Source: Thalassospira profundimaris | GTDB lineage: Bacteria; Pseudomonadota; Alphaproteobacteria; Rhodospirillales; Thalassospiraceae | Direction: 5' to 3' | DNA: 64,000 bases | NCBI RefSeq assembly: GCF_003326675.1 | Contig: NZ_JPWF01000007.1 | Location: 124,001 to 188,000 of the forward strand | Shown: positions 1-9,242 of the stretch, piece after piece | Layout: each line of letters opens with the position of its first letter | Position numbering within the stretch: position 1 is the stretch's first letter | Translations under genes and position numbers: made by a program | The notes under the pieces: model-generated | Told to the model about the DNA's origin: nothing | Database searches by the model: none | Seen by the model: only the letters and a program-made list of their open reading frames with translations

Positions 1-36
1 ACCCATGAACAGAACCAGGGCCTTTACTACACGCAT
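1..36 (-). CDS. Possible N-terminus of a gene running off the left edge
   Basis: On the minus strand an ATG at 36 opens a frame reading MRVVKALVLFMG up to the window edge. A basic residue followed by a hydrophobic run is what a signal peptide or first membrane segment looks like. Only 12 codons are visible and no strong Shine-Dalgarno is seen, so this is tentative. The 208 bases between it and rluD hold no other convincing gene. They contain a small inverted repeat (CCAAT/ATTGG, 161-177). Confidence 0.25.
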   Translation of the reverse strand, partial: MRVVKALVLFMG

Positions 37-244
37 CGTATTTCCAACCGACAAAACTGTTTGAAAGCTGCATATCCCGGTAGCAGTTCCGGATGATGCA
101 AAACACCTTTCAAGGCCATAGCGACAAGTAAAGACAAATGCAAGATCACCCGGCTGGGAACCAATTAATTTTATTGGAATCCGGCGCAAAAAGGCTACAA
201 GCTGCACAATACACCACAAACGCAGACCGCCCCGACCAGCAGAC

Positions 245-1243
245 ATGACCGACATCGAACATATGCAAGAAGAACTCAGCTATATCGCAACGAATGATGA
301 CGAAGGCGCGCGCCTGGATAAAGTACTGGCGACGGCATGGCCGGAACAGTCCCGCTCGCGGATCAAAGCTTTGATCGAAGACGGCCATCTTTGTGTCAAT
401 GGCACAGTCACGCGCAAAATGTCTGCCAAGGTCAAATCCGGTGATGTATTTGATCTTGTGATCCCGCCAGCAGAACCAGCCGACCCTATTGCCGAGGACA
501 TCAAGCTCGACATTCTGTACGAGGATGATGACCTTCTGGTGATCAACAAACCCGCAGGCATGGTTGTGCATCCGGCCGCCGGAAATGAAAGCGGAACGTT
601 GGTCAATGCCTTGCTGGCGCATTGCGGTGACAGTTTGTCGGGGATTGGCGGCGTAAAACGCCCGGGTATTGTCCACCGGCTTGATAAGGACACCAGCGGC
701 GCGATGGTTGTTGCGAAGAACGATACGGCACACCGCGCCCTTTCGACCCTGTTTTCCGAGGACAAGGAAAATATCGACCGTGCCTACCTTGCGGTTGTAT
801 GGGGTGTGCCACGACCTCTGGAAGGCGATATCGAAGGCAATATTGGCCGCAGTCCGCGCAACCGGAAGAAGATGGCAGTCCTTAGAACTACGGGAAAGTA
901 CGCACTAACCCACTACAAAACACTCCAAATTCGCGACGACTCGTTAGCATCTCTGGTTGAGTGCCGCCTCGCAACCGGTCGAACCCACCAGATCAGGGTC
1001 CATATGACCCATATCGGGCACTCACTTGTTTGTGATCCGGTCTATGGCAGGAATAAATTTTCACAGAAGTGCAACCAAAAGACGCAAGAATTATTGAACG
1101 CATTCAACAAACAGGCTCTACACGCCAGAACACTGGGGTTTATCCACCCTCGGACCGGCGAATATATATCGACAACAGCCCCCCTTCCTGACGACCTGAA
1201 AGCCCTCATTGAAAGCCTAAACCTATCCCTTGGGGTAGCATGA
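245..1243 (+). CDS. rluD: Ribosomal large subunit pseudouridine synthase, RluA/RluD family
   Basis: This enzyme isomerises uridine to pseudouridine in 23S rRNA. The 332-residue protein has an N-terminal S4 RNA-binding segment (about residues 18-75) and the RluA-family catalytic motif HRLDKDTSG near residue 147, whose Asp is the nucleophile. The RTHQIRVH motif lies near residue 245. Length fits the RluD branch. An in-frame ATG at 263 is an alternative start. The gene sits directly upstream of rpoH, a neighbourhood common in alphaproteobacteria. The last third (from about 880) uses AGA, AGG, CTA, ATA and TTA codons that are rare in the first two thirds. Assignment to RluD rather than RluC is by length and context. 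Confidence 0.9.
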   Translation: MTDIEHMQEELSYIATNDDEGARLDKVLATAWPEQSRSRIKALIEDGHLCVNGTVTRKMSAKVKSGDVFDLVIPPAEPADPIAEDIKLDILYEDDDLLVINKPAGMVVHPAAGNESGTLVNALLAHCGDSLSGIGGVKRPGIVHRLDKDTSGAMVVAKNDTAHRALSTLFSEDKENIDRAYLAVVWGVPRPLEGDIEGNIGRSPRNRKKMAVLRTTGKYALTHYKTLQIRDDSLASLVECRLATGRTHQIRVHMTHIGHSLVCDPVYGRNKFSQKCNQKTQELLNAFNKQALHARTLGFIHPRTGEYISTTAPLPDDLKALIESLNLSLGVA

Positions 1244-1268
1244 CCTAACCTTTATGGTCGAAAAAATA

Positions 1269-1296
1269 TTGACGACCTCTAATACCCCCGTATAAG
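1269..1296 (+). promoter_or_regulatory. Candidate sigma-70 promoter of rpoH
   Basis: TTGACG (1269-1274) and TATAAG (1291-1296) are separated by 16 bases, close to consensus. Transcription would start near 1303, giving a leader of about 50 nt before rpoH. Confidence 0.5.
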
Positions 1297-1303
1297 CTTT
1301 AGA

Positions 1304-1352
1304 TGGTGCTAGGGGATAACAGCACCAGTGTGAAGCATAACGGGAGGCTTCA
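1304..1352 (+). promoter_or_regulatory. rpoH mRNA leader with two hairpins, the second around the Shine-Dalgarno
   Basis: TGGTGCT (1304-1310) pairs with AGCACCA (1321-1327). TGAAGC (1331-1336) pairs with GCTTCA (1347-1352), so the SD GGGAGG lies in the loop with its last G in the stem, and the ATG follows at once. This could modulate rpoH translation, but the stem is short and the SD is mostly unpaired. Confidence 0.4.
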
Positions 1353-2219
1353 ATGAAACAGGGAAATGCTCTTCCAGTAATCTCTCAGGATGGTCTGACT
1401 GTTTATCTACAGCGTATCCGCCGTTACCCGATGCTTACCCCAGAACAGGAAACGACGTACGCCTGTAATTTCCGTGACAAAGAATGTGACATGTCTGCGG
1501 AAAAACTGATCACCAGCCATCTTCGACTGGTCGCCAAGATCGCTATGAGCTATCGCGGCTATGGCCTGCCTTTGAATGAATTGATTTCCGAAGGTAATGT
1601 CGGATTGCTGCAATCCGTCAAACGTTTCGACCCTGACAAGGGTTTCCGACTGGCAACCTATGCCATGTGGTGGATCCGCGCAGCCATTCAGGAATACATT
1701 CTGCATTCCTGGTCGCTTGTGAAAATGGGCACCACAGCAGCACAAAAGAAGCTGTTCTTTAATCTGCGCAAACTCAAAAGCCAGATGCAGGCAATTGATG
1801 AAGGTGACTTGCAGCCAGAACAGGTTGAGCTGATCGCAACCAAACTGAACGTCTCGGAAGACGACGTGATCATGATGAACCGCCGTCTGGCTGGTCCTGA
1901 TCATTCTCTCAATGCACCGGTTCGTATTGACGGTGATGGTGAGTGGGTGGATTGGATCGAAAGCGACGACGAGGATCAGGAAACGACCTTTGGCAAGCGC
2001 GAAGAATTCCTTCAGCGTATGAATATGCTTAAAAGTGCGATGTCGCATCTTAATGATCGTGAACGCGACATCCTGACGCAACGGCGCTTGCTTGAAAGCC
2101 CGGTAACACTTGAAAATCTTAGCGTTGCCTATGGTATTTCTCGTGAACGCATCCGGCAGATCGAAGTTCGGGCATTCGAAAAAGTCCGTAAATCGATCCA
2201 TACCGATCTGCCGCACTAA
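1353..2219 (+). CDS. rpoH: RNA polymerase heat-shock sigma factor (sigma-32)
   Basis: RpoH directs RNA polymerase to heat-shock promoters. The 288-residue protein carries region 2 (LISEGNVGLLQSVKRFDP, then LATYAMWWIRAAIQEYI, about residues 78-118). The RpoH-specific box TAAQKKLFFNLRKLK follows at about 128-142. Region 4 is C-terminal, with the helix-turn-helix LSVAYGISRERIRQIEVRA. Length is typical for alphaproteobacterial RpoH. It starts at an ATG behind a good GGGAGG Shine-Dalgarno and has its own promoter-like sequence and terminator, so it is probably a single-gene unit. Alphaproteobacteria often have two rpoH copies, and only this one is seen here. Confidence 0.97.
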   Translation: MKQGNALPVISQDGLTVYLQRIRRYPMLTPEQETTYACNFRDKECDMSAEKLITSHLRLVAKIAMSYRGYGLPLNELISEGNVGLLQSVKRFDPDKGFRLATYAMWWIRAAIQEYILHSWSLVKMGTTAAQKKLFFNLRKLKSQMQAIDEGDLQPEQVELIATKLNVSEDDVIMMNRRLAGPDHSLNAPVRIDGDGEWVDWIESDDEDQETTFGKREEFLQRMNMLKSAMSHLNDRERDILTQRRLLESPVTLENLSVAYGISRERIRQIEVRAFEKVRKSIHTDLPH

Positions 2220-2267
2220 ACAGGATCAGCAGAAATCATCTGCTTCTTTTCCCCCTTGTAACGAACT

Positions 2268-2297
2268 ACGGCGGACAAATTGTCCGCCGTTTTTTTA
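2268..2297 (+). terminator. Rho-independent terminator of rpoH
   Basis: ACGGCGGACAA and TTGTCCGCCGT form a perfect inverted repeat around a one-base centre, followed by a run of seven T. It lies between convergent rpoH and the membrane protein gene. Confidence 0.9.
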
Positions 2298-2343
2298 TAA
2301 ATCGGGTGAAATCGATCTGATCAGAAGTCCCGTATGGGCGCTG

Positions 2344-2817
2344 TCAATTACCGGAACGATCAACTTCCTTGATCAGGCTGTCACCCCATGTCTTGATCAG
2401 GGCACGCTGTTTTTTACGAAGCTCCCCTACCCGACGCTGCGCAGACAGGTTCAGGACATTGGCAACAATCGGAGGCATCGCAAGATACAGCAACCAGCCA
2501 AGCCCGGCCGCTCCATACATGATCGACAATGCCATGGGCTGAAAAATTTGTTGGGTCGCACCGCCGACGGTCTGCGAGGGGACTTGCCAAAGTTCGAGGA
2601 TATAGGGCGCCACCCCGGAAAAGTTCATGCCAAAAACACAGCGCGCCATGGTCCGCCCCGGACTGCGATCAAAGATAAATGCCACCATTGATGGCAGCAA
2701 TCCGACAACCAGCGTCACAAAGGTCGGCAATGCGACGATGAACAGAAGCACAGCAGATGCAACAACCGACAAACCGGAAAATGCGCTACGCCCCTTGGAG
2801 CTTTTACCTTTTGCCAT
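2344..2817 (-). CDS. Small membrane protein of unknown function, paired with a pseudokinase
   Basis: I do not recognise this 157-residue family. Two hydrophobic stretches are visible: about residues 15-48, long enough for a hairpin of two helices, and about 90-122. The N-terminus is basic (MAKGKSSKGRS) and the C-terminal 35 residues are charged, with RRVGELRKKQR. It begins 9 bases after the stop codon of the pseudokinase gene on the same strand, so the two are almost certainly cotranscribed. A shared role at the inner membrane is inferred from that pairing only. Confidence 0.8.
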   Translation of the reverse strand: MAKGKSSKGRSAFSGLSVVASAVLLFIVALPTFVTLVVGLLPSMVAFIFDRSPGRTMARCVFGMNFSGVAPYILELWQVPSQTVGGATQQIFQPMALSIMYGAAGLGWLLYLAMPPIVANVLNLSAQRRVGELRKKQRALIKTWGDSLIKEVDRSGN

Positions 2818-2826
2818 GTCGATCCC

Positions 2827-4968
2827 TTAAAAGATGTGCATCAAAAACAGCGCTGATACTGTCAGCAAGGCAATCATCGTCGATGCAAAGGCAGCTGCCT
2901 GCTGTCCTACTTTTTCCGCAAGCTCAAGCCGGGCCGGACCGGATGATTCAAGATCAAAGACCTCGCTTTCGGCTTCGGAATATTCCGCCACGGCCTCGAC
3001 AAACTCCGACTGGTCTTTCCGACGTTCCTGTTCATCATTGATCAGGTTGTATAGTTCGACCAGGTTACCGCGCTTGGCCAGTTTTGGAATTTCGGTTTCA
3101 ACCCTTTCGCGGCGCGCCTTGCTATGGAACACCTTGATTGCCGGTTCCATCAGTCTGGCAACCCAGTGCGAGAGGTTTTGCAAATTGTCAGGCCCATGTC
3201 GCCATTGCACGATCGCCAGCATACTGATGATCGCGCGACTATATTCCACCTCGTCGGAGGGGTTCTGCATCGCCAAAAGCTGTCCTTCGATATCATCTTC
3301 CAGACGTTCAGCGATAAAGGCCGCGATATGTCGATCCACCGGCCAGCTGTCTTCAGATGCGGATTCCGCAGCCTTTTCAAGAGCAGGCAACAGTTGCGAA
3401 ATCTCGACAACATATTCCTGCTCGACCAGTTGGCTCAGGCAATGCTGGTTGCGCACCAATGCGTACAGGCAGCGTTCATAGCCATAACCGGCACTTTGTT
3501 GCTGAATGTAATAGCGCAGGTTTTTATAAACCTGCTGAAGCTTTTGGACTTCGGAACTGTAACCTTCCTGACGACCAAACCAATAGGACGGAATGTCACG
3601 AACAATCACGTCAGCAAATCGTTGCGGACCGCGGCCATGCTGCACGTCATAAGACAGCATATAGCCAAGACCATCGACCATTGCCGCAAATCCCTTGAAC
3701 CGTATTGGTCCGTCATGATCCATGATGACAATGGCACGCGCGACAAGAATGTCTTCAGCGGCACGTTTGTCTGCCCCTGCCCATTGCAACTGACGCATCG
3801 CATCCGCCAATGCCTTGGCGCGATCATTGTCGCCAAGACCACGCCGCAACCAGACCTCGACTGTTCCGTCACGCAATGGCGCCAAAGAACTGACCCAGTT
3901 TTTAGCCATCCCCTGGGCCAAAGAACGGACGGTATAATAATCGCGCCCGGAAATATTTTGCGAACGTGCGGCACGCTTTTCCGTATTGGATTGCACCGGC
4001 TTGGTCCTGCGTCCATCGAGCCAGGCATTCAGTTCGTTAAAGCCCCAGCGTTCGGCCGGATCATCACACAGCAAGCCACGCACCGGCTCGATCAGGACAA
4101 GCGGCAGTTTTTCCTGCGACGCAATGGCCTGGAACGATCCTTTGGACAGCTTAAGGTCCATAATTTCCTGATCGTTCAACTTGCTGAGTGGCCTATGGCC
4201 AATACCGAGTTCCGCAAGTGTCATGCCCAACGCATAAAGATCATCGGCAATTGTCCCGACACCGCGACCGGCGGCATCCGCACTCATACGGGCGGCGGTC
4301 TCGTAAACAAGTGGCTGCGCAAAACCTGGCGGCGTTGAGGCGCAATCGCCAAGAACGACTTTCTGACGCAGTGGATCTGCAAAGAACAGGTTGCTTGCCC
4401 GAACGTTCCGATGCGTAATCCCTTTGTCACCAAAAGCATGCAAAACCCCCATAAGGGGCTCCACAACCACAGTTGCAATGTCATGTTCATCAATCGTCGG
4501 CTTTTTGGTGTCGCCAACGACCACACGTCCACCACCCGGCTTTTCGTAAAACAGGATCATGGTGTTGCGACCGAACGGCGGCCAATAGGCAATTGCACTG
4601 TCCAGCAGGTCAATTTGACCGGCCATATGCATCCCGGAAAGGAAAGTAATATGGTTTTGCCGGGTCGGCACAACTGGATCGGTTACAACGGCAAAGGCAT
4701 TACCTTCATCGCGTCGAAGATTATCCGCGGAATAGGCTTTGCAGGAACCCATGTCGAATTCCGGCATACGCAAATCAAGAAAGATCCGGAAGTTGCCGAC
4801 TTCAACACTTTTGCCGCTTGCCGAAAACTCGCCAACTTCGGCACCACTGCCTTCGTCCTCATCGGCCGGATTCTCGGGCACAGCACCGCCACCCGGCACA
4901 TCCATTACTGGTTCCCGTGCAGCACCGCTCGAAACTTCCTGTTCCTGGTCTTCTGCTTGCTCTGCCAT
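2827..4968 (-). CDS. Tail-anchored protein-kinase-like protein (apparent pseudokinase)
   Basis: The 713-residue protein has an acidic, disordered N-terminus (1-55) and a protein-kinase fold at about 75-330, shown by THRNVRASNLFF (catalytic loop), DDLYALGMTLAELG (subdomain IX) and DDPAERW (subdomain XI). A long helical region with no recognised domain follows, then a single hydrophobic segment at the very C-terminus. Key residues are lost. HRD reads HRN (186-188), DFG reads DCA (208-210), and the beta-3 Lys of VAIK appears to be Thr. The loop Asn193 is kept. Phosphotransfer is therefore doubtful and a scaffold or sensor role more likely. The terminal segment predicts a tail anchor with the bulk in the cytoplasm. 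It is the first gene of a two-gene unit. Confidence 0.8.
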   Translation of the reverse strand: MAEQAEDQEQEVSSGAAREPVMDVPGGGAVPENPADEDEGSGAEVGEFSASGKSVEVGNFRIFLDLRMPEFDMGSCKAYSADNLRRDEGNAFAVVTDPVVPTRQNHITFLSGMHMAGQIDLLDSAIAYWPPFGRNTMILFYEKPGGGRVVVGDTKKPTIDEHDIATVVVEPLMGVLHAFGDKGITHRNVRASNLFFADPLRQKVVLGDCASTPPGFAQPLVYETAARMSADAAGRGVGTIADDLYALGMTLAELGIGHRPLSKLNDQEIMDLKLSKGSFQAIASQEKLPLVLIEPVRGLLCDDPAERWGFNELNAWLDGRRTKPVQSNTEKRAARSQNISGRDYYTVRSLAQGMAKNWVSSLAPLRDGTVEVWLRRGLGDNDRAKALADAMRQLQWAGADKRAAEDILVARAIVIMDHDGPIRFKGFAAMVDGLGYMLSYDVQHGRGPQRFADVIVRDIPSYWFGRQEGYSSEVQKLQQVYKNLRYYIQQQSAGYGYERCLYALVRNQHCLSQLVEQEYVVEISQLLPALEKAAESASEDSWPVDRHIAAFIAERLEDDIEGQLLAMQNPSDEVEYSRAIISMLAIVQWRHGPDNLQNLSHWVARLMEPAIKVFHSKARRERVETEIPKLAKRGNLVELYNLINDEQERRKDQSEFVEAVAEYSEAESEVFDLESSGPARLELAEKVGQQAAAFASTMIALLTVSALFLMHIF

Positions 4969-5162
4969 GATCCCGATATTTCTTTACGCGTTATCATTTT
5001 TAGGTGACGCGCATGATCTGAATGAACGTCATCCTGACGCGACATTCACGACACTACCGTCAAAAGGTTGATAAAACGATACTTCTGATACGTCATACGG
5101 GCAAGCTGTTATGCGATTGCGATAATGTACGCATTCTTCGTAACACATTCACAATGAACGAA

Positions 5163-5192
5163 AAAAGCCACCAGTCGGAACTGGTGGCTTTT
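5163..5192 (-). terminator. Bidirectional-looking terminator downstream of purA
   Basis: AAAAGCCACCAGT pairs perfectly with ACTGGTGGCTTTT around a 4-base loop. Read on the minus strand it ends in a T-run just after purA. Confidence 0.9.
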
Positions 5193-5216
5193 GCGGTGCA
5201 AAGCACAAATCAATGA

Positions 5217-6512
5217 TCAGGCGCTGAACGGGTCATGAACCAGAATGGTGTCATCACGTTCCGGGCTGGTCGACAGAAGCGCAACCGGTGCTTCGATCAG
5301 TTCTTCAACGCGGCGTACATATTTGATTGCCGCAGCCGGAAGATCGGCCCAGCTGCGCGCACCCATGGTGGTCTCGGACCAGCCTTCGATGGTTTCATAG
5401 ACCGGCTTTGCCTTGGCCTGAAGGCGCTGGTTTGCTGGCAGATGGTCATAGATTTTGCCATCAATGTCATAGCCGGTGCAGATCTTGATTTCATCAAAGC
5501 CATCAAGTACGTCAAGCTTGGTCAGGGCAATACCGGTGATACCGTTAACCTTGACCGACTGGCGGACAAGTGCAGCATCAAACCAGCCACAACGACGTTT
5601 ACGACCGGTAACGACACCGAATTCACGGCCGCGTTCGCCAAGACGTTCACCATCGGCATCCAGAAGTTCGGACGGGAACGGACCTTCGCCAACACGGGTG
5701 GTGTATGCCTTGGTGATCCCCAGAACATAACCAACGCCTGACGGGCCCATGCCGGAACCGGCTGCTGCCTGACCGGAAACGGTGTTTGACGAGGTTACGA
5801 ACGGATAAGTACCATGGTCGATGTCAAGCATCGTGCCCTGCGCACCTTCAAACAGGATACGCTTGCCAGCTTCCTTGAACTGGTTCAGCGACTTCCAGAC
5901 GGTGTCAGAGAACGGCAGGATTTTCGGTGCGATTTCTTTAAGCTGTGCAAGCAGTTCGGCACCATCGACTTCCGGCTGGCTAAGGCCACGAAGAAGCGCA
6001 TTGTGGTGCGTCAGAAGGTTTTCGACCTTCGCTGCCAGCAGATCGGCATCGGCCAGATCACCAACACGGATTGCACGGCGACCAACGCGGTCTTCATATG
6101 CCGGGCCAATGCCGCGACCAGTCGTACCGATCTTGTTGTCACCCGAAGCAGCCGCTTCACGTGCACGGTCAAGGTTGCCATGCAGCGGAAGGATCAGGCA
6201 GGCATTCTCAGCCAAACGCAGATTGTCCGGGGTGATATCAACGCCCTGTTCTTTCAGACGTGCGATTTCTGCAAGCAATGCCCACGGGTCAACGACCACA
6301 CCATTGCCGATGACCGAAAGCTTGTTCTGGCGAACAATACCGGACGGCAGCAGGCTAAGCTTGTAGGTCACGCCGTCGATCACCAAAGTATGACCGGCGT
6401 TATGACCACCCTGGAAACGCACAACGACGTCTGCCCGTTCGGACAGCCAGTCGACGATCTTGCCTTTACCTTCGTCCCCCCACTGGGAACCGATCACGGC
6501 AACATTGGTCAT
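5217..6512 (-). CDS. purA: Adenylosuccinate synthetase
   Basis: PurA makes adenylosuccinate from IMP, aspartate and GTP, the first committed step to AMP. The 431-residue protein begins with the GTP-binding and catalytic segment [59 protein letters not shown] and [12 protein letters not shown] are all present. Length is standard for the family and no key motif is missing. It is the last gene of the serC-hisZ-purA run, 35 bases after hisZ, and ends at a strong terminator. Confidence 0.98.
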   Translation of the reverse strand: MTNVAVIGSQWGDEGKGKIVDWLSERADVVVRFQGGHNAGHTLVIDGVTYKLSLLPSGIVRQNKLSVIGNGVVVDPWALLAEIARLKEQGVDITPDNLRLAENACLILPLHGNLDRAREAAASGDNKIGTTGRGIGPAYEDRVGRRAIRVGDLADADLLAAKVENLLTHHNALLRGLSQPEVDGAELLAQLKEIAPKILPFSDTVWKSLNQFKEAGKRILFEGAQGTMLDIDHGTYPFVTSSNTVSGQAAAGSGMGPSGVGYVLGITKAYTTRVGEGPFPSELLDADGERLGERGREFGVVTGRKRRCGWFDAALVRQSVKVNGITGIALTKLDVLDGFDEIKICTGYDIDGKIYDHLPANQRLQAKAKPVYETIEGWSETTMGARSWADLPAAAIKYVRRVEELIEAPVALLSTSPERDDTILVHDPFSA

Positions 6513-6547
6513 CGCAAAACTCCTTGCGCGATAAAAATTTCGTTCGA

Positions 6548-7714
6548 TTAGGCGTTCAGCGGCACGACCTGGCCGCCAAGGTAAATATAGTCACAGCCCA
6601 TGCGGCGTGCTTCGACACGGGCCGCATCTTCTGTTTTTGCTTCGGCTGCCCCTTCAAGGGCTGCAACCGTGTAATGGCCTTCAGCACGCAACTGACGTGC
6701 TTCGCGTTGTGGCGTGCCAAGCGGCAGATAAACACGCGAAAGCGGTTCCGCATCCGGAAGACCACGCAAAATACTATCCATATAAAGCGACATGCCCGTC
6801 GCTGCTTCGCCCGATGCGCCACCGGCACGGTAACGGCCACCACGACCGATCTCACCGCGCACATTGCGCGCAAACAGCGTAAAGCTGACACCCGTCTGAT
6901 AACGGAAACCTGCCATTTCAACCGGATCGATTGTCAGGGCGGCTTCAAGACCGGACGTCAGAACGCGTTCAGCGACGTCAATCAGACGATACAGTTCTTC
7001 GGACGCACCAAGCGGCAATTCAAGCTTTTTAAGCTTTGGCAATGCCGTGGTTGCCGGACCTGCGGCCTCCAGCAAAGCGACAAGCACATCGGTAACCTTG
7101 CCATCAAGCGCACGAAGGGCTGCAACGTCACGACGTTCAAGCGCCTCGGTCAGTGCTTCGCGATCATCGCGCGACACCCCGAACGCATCAAACAGGCGCA
7201 CCGGCAAGGTTGGCAGATTAAGATCAACCGAAACATCGGCAAGACCGATGCTTTCAAGAGCCTCAAGCGCCAAAAGGACAATTTCGGTATCAGCAGCAGC
7301 ACTGGAAACACCGATCAGCTCGGCACCAACCTGTGCGAACTGACGTTCCGGGCGCAGATGCGATCCCTTGATTCGCAAAACGTCACCGGAATAGGACAAA
7401 CGCAACGGACGCGGCGCATCGCCAAGACGGGTCGCGGCAATGCGCCCAACCTGCGGGGTCATATCGGAACGAAGACCCATCATACGACGGGATTCCGGAT
7501 CCATAAGACGGAAGGTCTGGGTTGCCAGTTCAGGTGCGGCACCTTCAAGCAGGCTTTCTTCAAACTCGACCAGCGGCGTCTTTACGCGGTCATAGCCCGC
7601 ATGTGCCAGACTGGCCATCAGCTTTTCGCGGATTTCGGCTTCCCGTGCGGCTATTCCTGGCAGGACATCCTGCAAGCCGGCGGGCAAAAGTGCTTTCCTG
7701 GCGAGTTCGGTCAT
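6548..7714 (-). CDS. hisZ: ATP phosphoribosyltransferase regulatory subunit HisZ
   Basis: HisZ is a class II aminoacyl-tRNA-synthetase-like protein that, in organisms with the short HisG, forms part of ATP phosphoribosyltransferase and mediates histidine feedback. The 388-residue product has [10 protein letters not shown] near the N-terminus and motif 2-like segments ([27 protein letters not shown]). The HisS motif IGRGGRYR also appears, without a C-terminal anticodon-binding domain. A longer reading from TTG at 7750 exists, but the ATG at 7714 is preferred because the homologous part begins there. It lies between serC and purA, and a short hisG is expected elsewhere. Confidence 0.93.
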   Translation of the reverse strand: MTELARKALLPAGLQDVLPGIAAREAEIREKLMASLAHAGYDRVKTPLVEFEESLLEGAAPELATQTFRLMDPESRRMMGLRSDMTPQVGRIAATRLGDAPRPLRLSYSGDVLRIKGSHLRPERQFAQVGAELIGVSSAAADTEIVLLALEALESIGLADVSVDLNLPTLPVRLFDAFGVSRDDREALTEALERRDVAALRALDGKVTDVLVALLEAAGPATTALPKLKKLELPLGASEELYRLIDVAERVLTSGLEAALTIDPVEMAGFRYQTGVSFTLFARNVRGEIGRGGRYRAGGASGEAATGMSLYMDSILRGLPDAEPLSRVYLPLGTPQREARQLRAEGHYTVAALEGAAEAKTEDAARVEARRMGCDYIYLGGQVVPLNA

Positions 7715-7876
7715 ATTGTGTGCTTTCCCGGACGAGGCGCGCAAATTCAAATAGGCTCGATAACCATCCTGAGGATTACTCAGGGCAAACTATCCGGTAG
7801 CGGTTACTACCGTGTTGTGTCGCACAGGGCAACGGGGAAAACCCCAAAAACGCAAATAATACGTACGAAATATCGA

Positions 7877-9067
7877 TCAGCCAGCGGCAAATTCGGCTTT
7901 TACCACCGAATATGCCCAGTCAAGCCAAGGCAAAAGCGCCTTGATATCACTGGGTTCCACCGTCGCCCCACCCCAAATCCGGAGTCCGGCCGGGGCATCG
8001 CGATAGCCATTGATATCAAGTGCAACATTTTCAGCTTCAAGAAGCTGGGAGATCTTTTTGGGCAATGCTGCCTGCTGATCGGCTGACAAGGCAAGCGCCC
8101 AAGGATCGACAATCTTGATGCACATTGACGTGTTGGACGCCGATGCCGGGTCTTCGGCAAGATCAGCAGCCCAGTCACTGGTCGCAAGCCATGCATCAAG
8201 ATGCGCACGGTTTTCGCGGGTACGGGCCAAAAGGCCGTTCAAGCCGCCAAGACCTTCTGCCCATTTCAGGGCATCAATCGCATCTTCGACAACAAGCATC
8301 GACGGCGTATTAATGGTTTCGCCACGGAAAATACCGTCAATCAGCTTGCCACCCTTGGTCATGCGGAAGATTTTCGGCATCGGCCAAGCCGGAACATGGC
8401 TTTCAAGACGTTCGACCGCACGCGGGCTCAGAATAATGATGCCATGGCCGCCCTCGCCGCCCAGAACTTTCTGCCAGCTGTAGGTAACAACATCAAGCTT
8501 GTCCCACGGCAGTTCCATCGCAAAGATCGCCGAGGTCGCATCACAGATGGTAAGACCTTTGCGGTCATCGGCAATCCAGTCACCGTTCGGAACACGCACA
8601 CCAGCGGTCGTACCATTCCAGGTAAAGACAACGTCGCGATCAAAATCAACCGAACCGAGGTCCGGCAACTTGCCATAGTCGGCTTCAAGAGTGCGGACAT
8701 CATCAAGCTTAAGCTGCTTGATCACATCACTGACCCAGGTCGAGCCGAAGCTTTCCCATGCCAGCATATCAACGCCACGTGCGCCCAACATCGACCAAAG
8801 GGCCATCTCGACCGCGCCGGTATCAGATGCCGGAACAACACCCAGCAGATAATCATCCGGCAAGTTCAGGATCGCGCGCGAACGGTCAATGACCTCTTCA
8901 AGACGCTGCTTGCCCAGTTTGGAACGATGGGAACGACCAAGAATTTCCGTTTCAAGTGCAGATGCAGACCAGCCCGGGCGCTTCTTGCACGGACCCGATG
9001 AAAAGTTCGGGCTTGCAGGACGGGTTGCGGGCTTGGCGAAAGCGGTATTCTCGGCATTCTGGGCCAT
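7877..9067 (-). CDS. serC: Phosphoserine aminotransferase (alphaproteobacterial type)
   Basis: This PLP enzyme transfers an amino group from glutamate to 3-phosphohydroxypyruvate in serine synthesis. The 396-residue protein has [13 protein letters not shown] near the start and [15 protein letters not shown] PLP contacts. The Schiff-base Lys sits in [17 protein letters not shown]. It matches the SerC subgroup typical of alphaproteobacteria rather than the E. coli form. I chose the ATG at 9067, which lies eight bases after AGGA; an ATG at 9073 is too close to it and a TTG at 9118 would add 17 residues. A 162-base gap separates it from hisZ and holds only a small CGGTAG/CTACCG hairpin (7795-7812). 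serA, a frequent neighbour, is not in the window. Confidence 0.93.
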   Translation of the reverse strand: MAQNAENTAFAKPATRPASPNFSSGPCKKRPGWSASALETEILGRSHRSKLGKQRLEEVIDRSRAILNLPDDYLLGVVPASDTGAVEMALWSMLGARGVDMLAWESFGSTWVSDVIKQLKLDDVRTLEADYGKLPDLGSVDFDRDVVFTWNGTTAGVRVPNGDWIADDRKGLTICDATSAIFAMELPWDKLDVVTYSWQKVLGGEGGHGIIILSPRAVERLESHVPAWPMPKIFRMTKGGKLIDGIFRGETINTPSMLVVEDAIDALKWAEGLGGLNGLLARTRENRAHLDAWLATSDWAADLAEDPASASNTSMCIKIVDPWALALSADQQAALPKKISQLLEAENVALDINGYRDAPAGLRIWGGATVEPSDIKALLPWLDWAYSVVKAEFAAG

Positions 9068-9177
9068 CGGCATATTCCTGAGCAGTTGGAACGATCCGCA
9101 AAGATCATTCCTGATCAAATTAGGGGGCTGATCCTATTGAGACAAAGGCAAAAGTCAAACGCCTTCGACACAAACAA

Positions 9178-9201
9178 GCCAGCCAATTTTGCATGGCTGG
9201 C
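9178..9201 (-). terminator. Terminator downstream of the SLC13-type transporter
   Basis: GCCAGCCA pairs with TGGCTGGC around an 8-base loop. On the minus strand it continues into a T-rich tail before serC. Confidence 0.7.
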
Positions 9202-9242
9202 CCGTGTATCAATGTCCGTGCTGATTTAAGGTCGTTAGCACC

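Noticed and set aside
3124..4338. Open frame of 404 codons opposite the pseudokinase gene
   Set aside because: Shadow frame; the minus-strand kinase-fold protein explains this DNA and the frame has no ribosome site or domain.
6524..8086. Long open frame (520 codons) on the plus strand
   Set aside because: It runs antisense to the whole of hisZ and parts of purA and serC, has biased composition without domain patterns, and the opposite-strand genes are certain.
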